From NCBI RefSeq assembly GCF_003815775.1, contig NZ_CP033926.1:2294001-2358000 (forward strand): a stretch of DNA of 64,000 nucleotides. The letters are read 5' to 3'. This document shows positions 49,556 through 57,234 of this stretch, piece by piece; positions within the stretch are counted from its first letter, which is position 1; each line of letters starts with the position of its first letter. Source of the DNA: Chryseobacterium joostei (GTDB lineage: Bacteria > Bacteroidota > Bacteroidia > Flavobacteriales > Weeksellaceae). The position numbers and the translations under genes were made by a program. Under the pieces are notes generated by a model, which was not told the origin of the DNA, ran no database searches, and saw only the letters and a list, made by a program, of their open reading frames with translations.

Positions 49556-50575
49556 ATGAGTACCGAAACATTAGAAAAAGCTAAATCTGCAATTCCTGTA
49601 AAAGGATTTCTGGATATAAAAGATATAGCAATTCCTCAGGGAGAAGAATTGGTAAAAGCCATTCTAAAACTTAAGGAAGAAAAAAATGCTGTAATCCTTG
49701 CGCATTATTACCAACCGGGAGAAATTCAGGATATCGCTGACTTCCTTGGAGATTCCCTACAATTGGCAAGACAGGCAAAGGATACCAATGCTGACATGAT
49801 TGTATTCTGCGGAGTACACTTCATGGCGGAAGCGGCTAAAATTCTGAACCCAACTAAAAAAGTAGTTCTTCCTGATACTATGGCCGGATGCTCTCTTGCA
49901 GACGGATGCTCAGGTGAAGGATTGAGAAAAATGCGTGAACAGCATCCTAACGCCTTAATTGCAACCTACATTAACTGTAATGCTGAAACTAAGGCAGAAA
50001 GTGACATCATTGTAACAAGCTCTAACGCTGAAACGGTAATTGAAGCGCTACCAACTGACAGACCTATTATTTTTGCACCGGATAAAAACCTTGGAAGATA
50101 TTTATCTAAAAAGACAGGTCGTGATATGATCCTTTGGGATGGAAGTTGTATAGTACACGAAGCATTTTCTATGGAAAGAATTGCCAAGCAGTTGGCAGAC
50201 AATCCTGACGCTAAAATGATTGCACACCCGGAAAGCGAAGAAGCTGTTTTAAAACTGGCTCACTTCATTGGTTCTACTTCAGCTCTACTTAACTTTGTAG
50301 AAAAAGATGACTGCCAGAAATTCATTATTGCGACTGAAGAAGGAATTCTTCACGAAATGAGAAAACGCGCACCGCATAAGGAATTAATTCCAGCTTTAGT
50401 TTTTGACGAAAGCTGTAACTGTTCTGAGTGTTTCTACATGAAGCGTAATACCATGGAAAAATTGTACTTATGTATGAAGTATGAACTTCCTGAGATTCTT
50501 ATTGACGAAGAATTAAGATTAAGAGCATTAAAGCCAATTGAGGCTATGCTTGATCTTTCCAAAAGCATAAAATAA
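49556..50575 (+). CDS. nadA: Quinolinate synthase
   Basis: A 339-residue 4Fe-4S enzyme that condenses iminoaspartate with dihydroxyacetone phosphate in NAD synthesis. ILAHYYQPGEIQDIADFLGD is the conserved N-terminal signature. Cluster-ligand cysteines are in TMAGCSLADGCS, WDGSCIVHEAF and ESCNCSECFYMKRNTMEKLY. The C-terminal motif MKRNTMEKLYL is well kept. It is a single gene here; nadB and nadC are not in the window. Confidence 0.95.
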   Translation: MSTETLEKAKSAIPVKGFLDIKDIAIPQGEELVKAILKLKEEKNAVILAHYYQPGEIQDIADFLGDSLQLARQAKDTNADMIVFCGVHFMAEAAKILNPTKKVVLPDTMAGCSLADGCSGEGLRKMREQHPNALIATYINCNAETKAESDIIVTSSNAETVIEALPTDRPIIFAPDKNLGRYLSKKTGRDMILWDGSCIVHEAFSMERIAKQLADNPDAKMIAHPESEEAVLKLAHFIGSTSALLNFVEKDDCQKFIIATEEGILHEMRKRAPHKELIPALVFDESCNCSECFYMKRNTMEKLYLCMKYELPEILIDEELRLRALKPIEAMLDLSKSIK

Positions 50576-50629
50576 TTTTTTTTTGTTTTTGAATATTTAT
50601 TATATTTAGCATTCAAACTAATAATAAAT

Positions 50630-50791
50630 ATGAAAAATCTTAAAAAATTAAACCGAGAAAATCTTAAAAGAGTAAACGGTGGAGCAGGAAATTTCTGCAA
50701 CTTTTGTGAAATACATGAAACCTGTGGATCAGGATGCAACGGAGAACCAATTTGTATTCCAAAAGGAGAACATTTCCCTCCTAATTGTTAA
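50630..50791 (+). CDS. Bacteriocin-like double-glycine leader peptide 1, Cys-rich
   Basis: A 53-residue peptide. The leader MKNLKKLNRENLKRVNGG ends in a double glycine at residues 17-18, the form cut by C39 peptidase-containing ABC exporters. The remaining 35 residues contain six Cys (C23, C26, C32, C36, C42, C53). No SD is seen; an AT-rich TATATTTA box lies 22 nt upstream. It is convergent with four similar minus-strand peptides and followed by a terminator. Whether it is an antimicrobial, a signal or something else is unknown. Confidence 0.75.
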   Translation: MKNLKKLNRENLKRVNGGAGNFCNFCEIHETCGSGCNGEPICIPKGEHFPPNC

Positions 50792-50798
50792 TAAAATG

Positions 50799-50825
50799 AA
50801 AGCACTGTTTTCACAGTGCTTTTTT
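50799..50825 (+). terminator. Terminator after double-glycine peptide 1
   Basis: AAAGCACTGT / ACAGTGCTTT, 10-bp perfect stem, TTTC loop, T tract. It also faces the end of peptide 2 on the other strand. Confidence 0.85.
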
Positions 50826-50844
50826 ATTTCAATGAATGGGTGTA

Positions 50845-51048
50845 TTAAGAAACACCACCATCCATACATTCTATACTTACAATCACACACATTTTGCAAC
50901 GGAAAGGAAGCGCATTATAAGCATCACAAGGAGCATCATTAGGTCCATTTCCATAAGTAGTATTTCTCGGACATCCACTACAGCTTGCTCCCGCTGACCC
51001 ATTGAGTTGTTCAAGTTCTTTTCTGTTTAATTTTTTTAGATTTTTCAT
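50845..51048 (-). CDS. Bacteriocin-like leader peptide 2, Cys-rich
   Basis: A 67-residue peptide, MKNLKKLNRKELEQLNGSAG, whose cleavage site is Gly-Ser in place of Gly-Gly. The rest has six Cys in the pattern CSGCP…C…CKMCVIVSIEC and is Gly/Asn rich. Peptide 3 shares this pattern almost position for position. It follows peptide 3 on the minus strand after 37 nt. The family resembles the 'bacteriocin-like' proteins common in Chryseobacterium; activity unknown. Confidence 0.75.
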   Translation of the reverse strand: MKNLKKLNRKELEQLNGSAGASCSGCPRNTTYGNGPNDAPCDAYNALPFRCKMCVIVSIECMDGGVS

Positions 51049-51085
51049 AGTTGCTTTATTTTTTTGGTATTAAATATTTGAATCT

Positions 51086-51295
51086 TTAATTATAAAAATC
51101 GGAATAATCCGGACCATAGCAATCCACGCTTACATCTACGCAATTTCTACAGTTTGGAGATAATGCCCAATAGCTGGAACAGCTATTTGTATACTCAGGA
51201 CCCTCTCCATAATTTCCTCCGGTTGGGCACCCTGCACATCCTGCTATTCCCTTACCATTGATACTCTTCAGTTTTGTTCTTGATAACTTTTTCAT
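51086..51295 (-). CDS. Bacteriocin-like leader peptide 3, Cys-rich
   Basis: A 69-residue peptide with a shorter leader, MKKLSRTKLKSINGKG, and Gly-Lys-Gly at the expected cleavage point, so processing as a classic double-glycine peptide is doubtful. Six Cys occur as CAGCP…C…CRNCVDVSVDC, aligning with peptide 2 (both have GNYGEGP/TYGNGP and an ALxxxC segment). It lies between peptides 2 and 4 on the minus strand. Confidence 0.72.
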   Translation of the reverse strand: MKKLSRTKLKSINGKGIAGCAGCPTGGNYGEGPEYTNSCSSYWALSPNCRNCVDVSVDCYGPDYSDFYN

Positions 51296-51348
51296 ACTAT
51301 TTATTTTTATGAATTAAACTTATTATAAGTATCAGATTATATACTTAA

Positions 51349-51519
51349 TTATAATTTAGGGTCATAGCACGTTCCACCCGGTTTTAATGAGCATCCCCAT
51401 TTCCCTCCTCCTTTGAAACAAACGAACTGCGCTCCGCCGCAAGCTTCAATTTGGATGTCTGTAAAACCACCATTGATGGTTTTCTTTTGTTCTCTTGATA
51501 ATTTTTTAATTGTTTTCAT
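51349..51519 (-). CDS. Bacteriocin-like double-glycine peptide 4, short
   Basis: A 56-residue peptide. Leader MKTIKKLSREQKKTINGG with double glycine at 17-18. The mature part is Gly rich with four Cys (CGGAQFVCFKGGGKWGC … C), different from peptides 2, 3 and 5. A weak hairpin TAAGTAT/ATACTTA lies after the stop (51325-51346). Confidence 0.72.
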   Translation of the reverse strand: MKTIKKLSREQKKTINGGFTDIQIEACGGAQFVCFKGGGKWGCSLKPGGTCYDPKL

Positions 51520-51589
51520 GATATTTTAATTTGATGTTAATGAGAAATATAGAACACTATCTTATAATGTTATTCTATGATTACAATAA

Positions 51590-51784
51590 TTAATAAGGGC
51601 CAAAACAATCCATGCTTACCAGCACTCTTAGTTTACAACATTCCGGTAAGCCCATAAACTCTCCACATGATTTTGGTTCATTCGGACCATAAGGACCCGG
51701 AGGACAAGACTCATTACAATGACTTATTCCTCCTCCATTAATGGACTTTAGATTCTCTCTGTTAATTTTTTTTGAATTTTTCAT
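51590..51784 (-). CDS. Bacteriocin-like double-glycine peptide 5, Cys-rich
   Basis: A 64-residue peptide. Leader MKNSKKINRENLKSINGG ends in a double glycine. The mature part has six Cys (CNESCP…C…CCKLRVLVSMDC) and repeats of Pro-Gly; it shares the final VSxxC motif with peptides 2 and 3. It is the first minus-strand member of the cluster, next to a candidate promoter, and divergent from the thr operon. Confidence 0.74.
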   Translation of the reverse strand: MKNSKKINRENLKSINGGGISHCNESCPPGPYGPNEPKSCGEFMGLPECCKLRVLVSMDCFGPY

Positions 51785-51810
51785 GATTAATTTTAATTAT
51801 AGTTTAAATA

Positions 51811-51841
51811 TAAATGTAAGATTTTTAATCAATTACACCAA
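51811..51841 (-). promoter_or_regulatory. Candidate promoter of the minus-strand peptide genes
   Basis: Minus strand: TTG (51841-51839), 20-bp spacer, TACATTTA (51818-51811), one base off TAnnTTTG. It lies 27 nt before the peptide 5 start. Confidence 0.4.
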
Positions 51842-51885
51842 GTATTTCTCCGAAAAAGGAATTATTAATTTATTATGTTAAAAAG

Positions 51886-51914
51886 TTGTTATTCAAAAAT
51901 AATTTGTACATTTG
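51886..51914 (+). promoter_or_regulatory. Promoter of the thr operon
   Basis: TTG (51886-51888), 18-bp spacer, TACATTTG (51907-51914), a full consensus match. The leader-peptide ATG comes 10 nt later, so the leader is transcribed from its very beginning. Confidence 0.7.
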
Positions 51915-51924
51915 TTTCACTATA

Positions 51925-52026
51925 ATGAATTGTCTAAGAAACATATCTGATATTTCTGCCCTGAAGTCACCTATTTCAGGCATATCTTCTGTTTCTACAT
52001 TCACAACTACAACGACTACCCCATAA
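51925..52026 (+). CDS. Threonine operon leader peptide (attenuator peptide)
   Basis: A 33-residue frame between the thr promoter and thrA. It starts MNCLRNISDISALKSPISGI and ends with VSTFTTTTTTP, i.e. seven Thr codons among the last nine residues and four Ile codons earlier. Thr- and Ile-rich leaders control thr operons in enterobacteria by ribosome stalling. Its stop codon lies in the loop of a 6-bp GC-rich hairpin (52017-52033) that uses the last Thr codons as its left arm. The position, Thr codon density and hairpin together support an attenuator; the antiterminator fold is not resolved. Confidence 0.78.
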   Translation: MNCLRNISDISALKSPISGISSVSTFTTTTTTP

Positions 52027-52033
52027 AGGGGTA
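52017..52033 (+). promoter_or_regulatory. Hairpin over the Thr codons and stop of the leader peptide
   Basis: TACCCC (52017-52022) pairs with GGGGTA (52028-52033), loop ATAAA. A ribosome stalled on the Thr codons would prevent its formation. AATTTTC follows, only a weak T tract, so termination efficiency is uncertain. Confidence 0.5.
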
Positions 52034-52061
52034 AATTTTCACATATTATTTTCGGGACCTG

Positions 52062-52082
52062 TACTCTTTTTTTTAAAGAGTA
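52062..52082 (+). promoter_or_regulatory. Second leader hairpin upstream of thrA
   Basis: TACTCTTT (52062-52069) pairs with AAAGAGTA (52075-52082). The loop is T-rich and no T tract follows. It may take part in alternative folds of the thr leader, 37 nt before the thrA ATG. Confidence 0.4.
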
Positions 52083-52118
52083 GCCATTCTACTTTCTCTA
52101 ACCTCAAAAAAATAATTG

Positions 52119-54569
52119 ATGAAAATTTTAAAATTCGGTGGAACATCAGTCGCCAATTCTCAGAATATACTTCTGGTGGAAAACATTATAAAAAAAGAAT
52201 CCTTGCAAGACAGGATCGTCGTTATAGTATCAGCACTTCACGGAGCTACAGACCAACTCATTAAAGCAGCAGAATATGCTTCTGCCAAGGATGAAAGCTA
52301 TTTACAAATTGTAAAAAACCTTGAAGAAAAACATTTAAGCTTAGTCAAAGATCTTATCCCTATTTTAGAGCAAAGCTCATGGCTAAGTTTCGTTAAAAAA
52401 CATTTCAATGACATAGAAGACCTATACAACGGAATTTTTGTTTTGGGTGAACTTACAGACAGAATCAAGGATAAGATTGCATCATATGGGGAATTTCTAT
52501 CTTCTCATATCATTGCTGCAAGACTACAATATCAGCAACTAGACTGTATATGGATGAATTCTGCAGATCTCATCAGAACTGACAGTAATTTTACCAACGC
52601 AAAAGTTAATTCTGAAATTACAGAAAATAACATTAAGAATTATCTTAATGACCATCCAAACCAAATCATCATAGGTCCCGGTTTCATAGCCCGTGATGAT
52701 AAAAACAATGCTACAACATTAGGACGAGGAGGCTCAGATTATACAGCTTCCCTTATTGCCGCTGCCATTCATGCCGAAGAACTTCAGATCTGGACAGATG
52801 TAAGTGGCATGATGACTGCCGATCCGCGTCTGGCTTCCAATGCAAAACCCATTTCGGAAATATCCTATCATGAAGCAATGGAACTTTCTCATTTTGGGGC
52901 AAAAGTTCTTTATCCACCATCCATTCAACCTGTGATGGTGAAAAATATTGATCTGAAAATCAAAAACACTTTTGACCCGAATGCAAAAGGAACCTTGGTT
53001 TCTCACAATCTTGATATTCCGGAAAATGAAAAACAACAGGTAGCCGTAGGGGTTTCAAATATGAGTAATATAGCCCTGCTTACTTTGGAAGGGAGCGGAA
53101 TGGTTGGTATTCCCGGTATTTCAGCAAAATTATTTCAATGTCTTAGTCAGGAGAAAATCAATATCATTCTTATTACACAAGGTTCATCAGAACATTCCAT
53201 TACTCTTGCTATTCATGAAAAAGATAAATCTATTGCTGAAAGCGCCATCAATTCATCATTTGCAGATGATATTAGCTTAAAGAGAATTGACCCTGTCAAA
53301 ATTGAGAGTGGCCTTTCCATTGTTGCCATAGTAGGTGAAAACATGAAAAGTAAAAGTGGTGTAAGTGCAAAAATGTTCGGATGTCTGGGAAACAACGGAA
53401 TCAATATAAGAACCATTGCCCAAGGTTCCTCAGAAAGAAATATCAGCATTGTCATCTCAGAAAAGGATACTAAAAAGGCTGTAAACATCCTCCATGAAGA
53501 ATTTTTTGAAGCTGAGATAAAACAAATTCACCTTTACATCTGTGGAACCGGTAATGTAGGCTCAAAGCTGATTCAGCAGATCTATGAACAAAATCAATAC
53601 CTGAGAGAAAATTCTTTAATTAATTTAAGAATTGCAGGATTATCCAATAGTCGTAAAATGATCTTTTCAGACAAGGGAATTTCCGAGCAGGAATACCTCA
53701 ATTGGCACGAATCAGGAGTAGAATCTTCACCTCAGGATTTTGCAACAGGAATTATCTCCCGAAATTTAAGAAACTCTGTTTTTGTAGATATTACAGCAAG
53801 TTCTGATGTTCCAGAAGTGTATGAAAAGTTATTAAAAAGAAGTATTAACATTGTAGCCTGCAACAAAATTGCTGCCTCATCAGACTTTGAAAAGTATAAA
53901 ACCTTAAAGAATACAGCCCGAAATCATAATTGTAAATTCTACTTTGAGACCAATGTAGGGGCAGGGCTTCCGGTAATAGGTACCATTAATGACCTGATTA
54001 AAAGTGGTGATAAAATAACTTCCATTGAAGCTGTACTAAGCGGGACATTAAATTTTGTATTCAATAATTATGATGGAAGCAGAACATTTTCTGAAGTGGT
54101 AGCACAGGCCCAAGAAGAAGGGTATACAGAACCTGATCCAAGACTGGATTTATCAGGAACAGATGTGGCCCGTAAAACTTTAATCCTTGCCAGAGAAGCA
54201 GGTTATCCACTTCAAATTGAAGAAATTGAAAATATTGGTTTTCTTCCTGAAGCATGTATGCAGGGAAGTGTAGGACATTTCTATGAAAAACTTTCAGAAT
54301 ATGAAGAGCATTTCAAAGCATTACTTTCAGATGCTAAACAAGAGGAAAAAATATTAAAGTATGTTGCCGAATTCAAGGAGGGCAAAGCAAAAGTAGGCTT
54401 ACAGCATGTTGCCCCGGAAAGTGATCTTTTTCACCTCTATGGAAAAGACAACATTGTTATTTTTAAAACTTTAAGGTATTCTAAACAGCCATTGGTCATA
54501 AAAGGTGCCGGTGCCGGTGCCGAGGTAACGGCAAGTGGAATTTTTGCAGACATTATACGTTCAATTTAA
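52119..54569 (+). CDS. thrA: Bifunctional aspartate kinase / homoserine dehydrogenase
   Basis: 816 residues from ATG 52119 (MKILKFGGTSVANSQNIL). Residues 1 to about 300 are aspartate kinase (GFIARDDKNNATTLGRGGSD is the active-site loop). Two ACT-type regulatory regions follow (VGIPGISAKLFQCLSQEKIN, SGVSAKMFGCLGNNGINIRT), which bind threonine in homologues. From about 465 onward is homoserine dehydrogenase, with the NAD(P) motif LYICGTGNVGSKLIQQI and substrate block EANVGAG-type ETNVGAGLPVIGTI. It makes the first and third reactions of threonine synthesis. It heads thrABC behind the leader peptide. Confidence 0.95.
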   Translation: MKILKFGGTSVANSQNILLVENIIKKESLQDRIVVIVSALHGATDQLIKAAEYASAKDESYLQIVKNLEEKHLSLVKDLIPILEQSSWLSFVKKHFNDIEDLYNGIFVLGELTDRIKDKIASYGEFLSSHIIAARLQYQQLDCIWMNSADLIRTDSNFTNAKVNSEITENNIKNYLNDHPNQIIIGPGFIARDDKNNATTLGRGGSDYTASLIAAAIHAEELQIWTDVSGMMTADPRLASNAKPISEISYHEAMELSHFGAKVLYPPSIQPVMVKNIDLKIKNTFDPNAKGTLVSHNLDIPENEKQQVAVGVSNMSNIALLTLEGSGMVGIPGISAKLFQCLSQEKINIILITQGSSEHSITLAIHEKDKSIAESAINSSFADDISLKRIDPVKIESGLSIVAIVGENMKSKSGVSAKMFGCLGNNGINIRTIAQGSSERNISIVISEKDTKKAVNILHEEFFEAEIKQIHLYICGTGNVGSKLIQQIYEQNQYLRENSLINLRIAGLSNSRKMIFSDKGISEQEYLNWHESGVESSPQDFATGIISRNLRNSVFVDITASSDVPEVYEKLLKRSINIVACNKIAASSDFEKYKTLKNTARNHNCKFYFETNVGAGLPVIGTINDLIKSGDKITSIEAVLSGTLNFVFNNYDGSRTFSEVVAQAQEEGYTEPDPRLDLSGTDVARKTLILAREAGYPLQIEEIENIGFLPEACMQGSVGHFYEKLSEYEEHFKALLSDAKQEEKILKYVAEFKEGKAKVGLQHVAPESDLFHLYGKDNIVIFKTLRYSKQPLVIKGAGAGAEVTASGIFADIIRSI

Positions 54570-54580
54570 AAACATAGAAA

Positions 54581-55510
54581 ATGAAAAAAATAAAATTAAA
54601 AATTCCGGCTACAGTAGCCAATATGGTATGTGGATTTGATATTCTGGGAATGGCTATACATGAACCTTATGACGAAATGGAGATCACATTACTGGAAACT
54701 CCGGAAATCATCATTAAGCATAAGGACTCATTTAAACTTCCTGAGGAACCTTCTAAAAATGTTGCAGGAATTGTTCTGTTGAAAATTCAGGAACATTTGA
54801 ACTTAACCCAAGGTTTTGAAGTCGTTATTCATAAACATATAAAACCAGGAAGCGGGCTTGGCTCCAGTGCGGCTAGCGCCGCCGGAGCCGCACTGGGGGC
54901 CAATATTTTATTAGAAAATATATTTTCTAAGGAAGAAATGATTCACTTTGCCATGTTTGGGGAGGAACTGGCATCCGGAGTTCGCCATGCAGACAATATT
55001 GCGCCTTGCATTTATGGAGGCATCACATTGGTAAAATCAACCGATCCTATTGATATTATTCCATTGAATACCCCTGATTTATTTGTAGCCGCTGTACATC
55101 CTCAGGTTGAAGTAAAAACGTCAGACTCCAGACAGATTCTGAAGAAAAATATCTCTCTAAAAAGCGCCATTGAGCAATGGGGAAATATTGCAGGGCTGGT
55201 TGCAGGTATTCAAAAAAATGATTTTTCGTTGATTGGCAGAAGCCTTAATGATGTCATTATAGAACCTATACGAAGTATTTTAATTCCAAAATTTGATGAA
55301 ATTAAGATGAAAAGTCTTCAACTTGGTGCATTGGGAGGAGGAATTTCAGGATCCGGCCCCTCAATTTTCATGTTGGCCGAAAAAAGAGAAACTGCCGAAA
55401 AAATTGCCACCCAGATGAAGTCTGTTTATGACGAAATAAGTATCGAAAGCTTTGTATATGTTTCAAAAATAAATCCAATCGGGATTGAAATCGTTGAAGA
55501 ATCCGAATAA
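54581..55510 (+). CDS. thrB: Homoserine kinase
   Basis: A 309-residue GHMP-family kinase that phosphorylates homoserine. KIPATVANMVCGFDILGMAI at the N-terminus and the ATP loop PGSGLGSSAASAAGAALGAN are diagnostic. The C-terminal GGGISGSGPSIFMLA is the third GHMP motif. It starts 11 nt after thrA and ends 10 nt before the thrC ATG, so translation is probably coupled in one transcript. Confidence 0.96.
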   Translation: MKKIKLKIPATVANMVCGFDILGMAIHEPYDEMEITLLETPEIIIKHKDSFKLPEEPSKNVAGIVLLKIQEHLNLTQGFEVVIHKHIKPGSGLGSSAASAAGAALGANILLENIFSKEEMIHFAMFGEELASGVRHADNIAPCIYGGITLVKSTDPIDIIPLNTPDLFVAAVHPQVEVKTSDSRQILKKNISLKSAIEQWGNIAGLVAGIQKNDFSLIGRSLNDVIIEPIRSILIPKFDEIKMKSLQLGALGGGISGSGPSIFMLAEKRETAEKIATQMKSVYDEISIESFVYVSKINPIGIEIVEESE

Positions 55511-55520
55511 CAATAAAAAA

Positions 55521-56825
55521 ATGAAATACTATAATTTAAAAGACAGTCAGGAAAAAGTTGATTTCAGGACTGCAACAATAAAAGGGCAGGGAAAAGATAA
55601 GGGATTATTTTTCCCTGAAAATATTCCGCAATTTGAAGAGGAATTTATTCAAAATCTGCATCAATATTCTGATGAGGAAATTGCCTACCGATGCATTAAA
55701 GATTTTATTGGAGATGAAATTCCCTCAGAAATACTACAGGAAATCATTGCTGAAACTGTCAGCTTTGAGATTCCTTTACAAAAGATCAGCGACAGAATCT
55801 CAATCCTTGAGCTTTTTCATGGACCGACCTTGGCATTCAAGGATATTGGAGCCAGATTTATGAGCCGCTGCCTATCCTATTTTTTGAAAGATCAAGATAG
55901 AAAAGTAACAGTTCTTGTTGCCACCTCCGGAGATACGGGTGGAGCTGTTGCTCATGGATTTTACGGTCTTCCGGACATTAATGTCGTTATTCTTTATCCT
56001 AAAAACAGGGTAAGTCCGGTTCAGGAAAAACAACTTACAGCATTAGGTGAAAATATTTTCGCATTGGAAGTGAACGGAAGCTTTGATGATTGTCAAGACA
56101 TGGTAAAACAAGCTTTTGCAAATGAAGAAATCAATAAAAAATTATTTCTAACCTCCGCCAACTCTATTAATATTGCGAGATGGCTTCCACAGCAGATTTA
56201 TTATTTATTGGCCTTGAAACAATGGCAAACATCAGAAAAAGAAGCCCCGATAATCTGTGTTCCCAGTGGAAATTTTGGAAATATATGTGCAGGACTTCTC
56301 GCTCATCTTCGGGGACTTCCTGCAGAACATTTTATTGCAGCCTGTAATGCCAATGAGGTAGTTCCTGAATATTTAAAAACTCAGAATTTTAAGCCTAAAA
56401 AAGCTTTGGCTACTCTATCTAATGCAATGGATGTAGGAGATCCCAGCAACTTTGTAAGAATCATGGAACTTTTTGGACAGAACTTTGAATCATTAAAAAA
56501 TAAAATATCCGGTTATTCTGTTAATGATAAACAAACCATGGATACCATTACAGAAGTTTATAAAAAATATAAATATATTCTCGAGCCTCATAGTGCAGTA
56601 GCATTTGCTTCCATGGAGCAATACCTAAATGGAAATCCAGGGAAAAAGGGATTCATTTTAGGAACAGCTCATCCTGTAAAATTCCCTGATGCTGTAGAAA
56701 AAGCCATCAAAATAAAAATTGAAATTCCGGAATCTCTGAATGACCTGATGAAAAAGGAGAAAAAAACTGTAGAAATAAACTCAGATTTTGAAGAATTAAG
56801 ACGATTTTTGCTTGATAAAAATTAA
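55521..56825 (+). CDS. thrC: Threonine synthase
   Basis: About 434 residues from ATG 55521 (MKYYNLKDSQEKVDFRTATI); the longer frame overlapping thrB needs a TTG start. It is a PLP enzyme converting O-phosphohomoserine to threonine. The PLP-binding Lys is in LFHGPTLAFKDIGARFM (K near residue 110), and the phosphate loop SGDTGGAVAHGF and the Asn segment LTSANSINIARWLPQ are conserved. Last gene of thrABC; folB follows after 5 nt. Confidence 0.96.
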   Translation: MKYYNLKDSQEKVDFRTATIKGQGKDKGLFFPENIPQFEEEFIQNLHQYSDEEIAYRCIKDFIGDEIPSEILQEIIAETVSFEIPLQKISDRISILELFHGPTLAFKDIGARFMSRCLSYFLKDQDRKVTVLVATSGDTGGAVAHGFYGLPDINVVILYPKNRVSPVQEKQLTALGENIFALEVNGSFDDCQDMVKQAFANEEINKKLFLTSANSINIARWLPQQIYYLLALKQWQTSEKEAPIICVPSGNFGNICAGLLAHLRGLPAEHFIAACNANEVVPEYLKTQNFKPKKALATLSNAMDVGDPSNFVRIMELFGQNFESLKNKISGYSVNDKQTMDTITEVYKKYKYILEPHSAVAFASMEQYLNGNPGKKGFILGTAHPVKFPDAVEKAIKIKIEIPESLNDLMKKEKKTVEINSDFEELRRFLLDKN

Positions 56826-56830
56826 ATGCA

Positions 56831-57199
56831 ATGAGCAAAATATATCTTGAAGATGTAAAAATATATGCCTACCACGGAGTGTTGCCTGAGGAAAACATTA
56901 TTGGAACGTATTATATTTTAAATGCAGAGCTTCATACCGATCTGTGGAAAGCCGCAGGATCTGATGACCTGAACGACACCATAAGCTATGCAGACCTTAA
57001 TGACATTATCCATCATGAAATGAAAATAAAGTCTCAACTTTTGGAACATGTAGCCGGAAGAATTATTTCAACAATTCATACACGTTTTCCACAAATCGAC
57101 TATATTAAGTTAAAAATAACCAAGACCGCTCCTCCAATGCAGGGAGAAATGAAAGGAGCCAGCATTGAACTGGAAAAAAGCTTCAAGCCTGAAAATTAA
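56831..57199 (+). CDS. folB: Dihydroneopterin aldolase
   Basis: A 122-residue enzyme that converts dihydroneopterin to 6-hydroxymethyl-dihydropterin plus glycolaldehyde in folate synthesis. The family marks are VKIYAYHGVLPEENIIG (catalytic Glu), LNDTISYADLNDIIHHEM, LLEHVAGRI and the catalytic Lys in LKITKTAPPM. It starts 5 nt after thrC, so it is probably at the end of the thr transcript, a mixed-pathway operon. The next enzyme's gene, folK, is at 8892. Confidence 0.95.
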   Translation: MSKIYLEDVKIYAYHGVLPEENIIGTYYILNAELHTDLWKAAGSDDLNDTISYADLNDIIHHEMKIKSQLLEHVAGRIISTIHTRFPQIDYIKLKITKTAPPMQGEMKGASIELEKSFKPEN

Positions 57200-57234
57200 A
57201 ATTCTTATTTTCGTTTTATAAAAAAAATACAAAA

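Noticed and set aside
50630..51784. CRISPR array or tandem DNA repeat
   Set aside because: The similarity is at the peptide-leader level only; spacing is irregular and the DNA repeats are not exact.
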